Shown here one piece after another: positions 63,521-64,000 of a stretch of 64,000 nt of DNA. Made by a program: the position numbers and the translations under genes. The stretch is from contig JAZLLK010000028.1 of the NCBI GenBank assembly GCA_045598105.1, positions 1 to 64,000 of the forward strand. Reading direction: 5' to 3'. Within the stretch, counting starts at the first letter, position 1. Every line of letters starts with the position of its first letter. Origin of the DNA: UBA1205 sp045598105 (GTDB lineage: Bacteria > Bacteroidota > Bacteroidia > Bacteroidales > WCHB1-69). The notes under the pieces are model-generated. The model was not told the origin of the DNA. It was given only the letters and a program-made list of their open reading frames with translations, and made no database searches.

Positions 63521-63868
63521 TTATTTATTACCATTAGCTATAAAGTGTATGCCTACGGCAAAAGGCAGCACAAAGGAGAGCATATAGCCGTCAAGCCAGC
63601 TTCCGTGGAAGGCGGCGTAGGCGAAATACATAGAGAACAGGGCTACTACCACAGCCGACACTATGGTGAGGGTATGGGCTTTGCCGACTCCGCCCGGCAC
63701 GAGCAATACGGCGAAGAGGCAATATAGGCATATGCAGAGGGTTTGTAAGGATATGGAGTGTGCATTAAGGGAAGTAATTACGTTCCGGTAGCGTGAAAGC
63801 AGGAACAGGCACACTGATATTCTAAGCAGCCAGCCCGACAGAGGGGCCATAGATTTTACGGGTTTCAT
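63521..63868 (-). CDS. small four-helix membrane protein, unknown
   Basis: The 115-residue protein has about four hydrophobic segments (near 12-25, 38-58, 65-85 and 90-110). No motif or family is recognised. It lies between the LTA-synthase-like gene and nadB on the same strand. Whether it belongs to the LTA-synthase operon cannot be decided. Confidence 0.65.
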   Translation of the reverse strand: MKPVKSMAPLSGWLLRISVCLFLLSRYRNVITSLNAHSISLQTLCICLYCLFAVLLVPGGVGKAHTLTIVSAVVVALFSMYFAYAAFHGSWLDGYMLSFVLPFAVGIHFIANGNK

Positions 63869-63897
63869 TACAGGTATATGATTATGAGTTAATAATA

Positions 63898-64000
63898 TTA
63901 TTGTTTAGGCGGATAATCCACAGAGTAATGCAGGCCTACGCTTTCGTGGCGATTAGCGGCGGAGCGGATAATAAGGTAGGCGCAGGCTATAAGGTTACGC
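63898..64000 (-). CDS. nadB: L-aspartate oxidase, 3' end
   Basis: The minus strand is open from the window edge to a TAA at 63898-63900 and encodes RNLIACAYLIIRSA, then ESVGLHYSVDYP and PKQ. This matches the conserved C-terminal helix and tail of L-aspartate oxidase, the first step of de novo NAD synthesis. Only about 33 residues are in the window. Confidence 0.85.
   Translation of the reverse strand, partial: RNLIACAYLIIRSAANRHESVGLHYSVDYPPKQ

Overview
The window reads as a chromosomal segment of an anaerobic, gut- or cavity-type Bacteroidota, most likely a member of the Bacteroidales. The reasons are: type IX secretion (T9SS) sorting domains and a gliding-type (CHU_C) C-terminus on secreted proteins; ferredoxin-linked 2-oxoacid oxidoreductase; reverse rubrerythrin; DPP IV-type peptidase; carboxynorspermidine decarboxylase; FeoAB with an OprB-like porin; and many copies of the Bacteroidota -7 promoter element TAnnTTTG with no Shine-Dalgarno-like sites. 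tRNA genes lack an encoded CCA. The bulk of the sequence shows an unusual preference for ATA as the isoleucine codon.

Layout. 1-2144 is an accessory stretch with different codon use: a truncated gene end, a Fic/winged-helix protein and a YgjP-type metallopeptidase. 2398-9147 holds a methyltransferase, the initiator tRNA, a MoxR-DUF58-BatD-like-BatA operon, cinA and a YigZ homologue. 9224-14230 is a metal-handling region: a His/Cys-rich lipoprotein, a decayed cation-efflux (CDF) pseudogene, a small Cys-rich Feo-associated membrane protein, fused FeoAB and a porin. 14399-20958 is housekeeping on the minus strand: agmatinase, pgi, OmpH/Skp, then rbfA-lolE-like-apbE-recF. 21103-23830 is a four-gene 2-oxoacid:ferredoxin oxidoreductase operon. 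24084-35133 carries a HAD phosphatase, a SemiSWEET-like protein, a thioesterase, an OmpA lipoprotein, a BASS transporter, an ECF sigma factor with a glycosyltransferase, tgt, a GSCFA protein, lpxD, and a lipoprotein/DUF5723 pair. 35445-38353 has ispE, three tRNAs and a MORN-repeat protein.

38593-44661 has a T9SS cargo protein and a polysaccharide O-acetylation cassette (two SGNH hydrolases and an MBOAT acyltransferase). 44838-50866 has a Dus enzyme, DPP IV, nspC, a membrane protein and an omega-amidase-like nitrilase. 51013-52004 is a perR-rubrerythrin oxidative-stress operon with a perfect 7-1-7 operator. 52161-56566 is a secreted/surface protein cluster whose promoter sits next to a 25-A homopolymer. 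56851-60241 has a carboxyltransferase whose biotinyl-like domain has no acceptor lysine, rsmA and a SIMPL protein. 60284-64000 has an LTA-synthase-like enzyme with a phosphodiesterase-like lipoprotein, a small membrane protein and the 3' end of nadB.

The strongest second-look items are the lysine-less biotinyl-like domain, the His/Cys-rich lipoprotein beside the Feo operon and dead efflux gene, the poly-A tract next to the surface-protein promoter, the LtaS-like/phosphodiesterase pair in a Gram-negative, and the genome-wide promoter and codon signatures. No CRISPR array, insertion sequence, prophage or antiviral locus could be supported.
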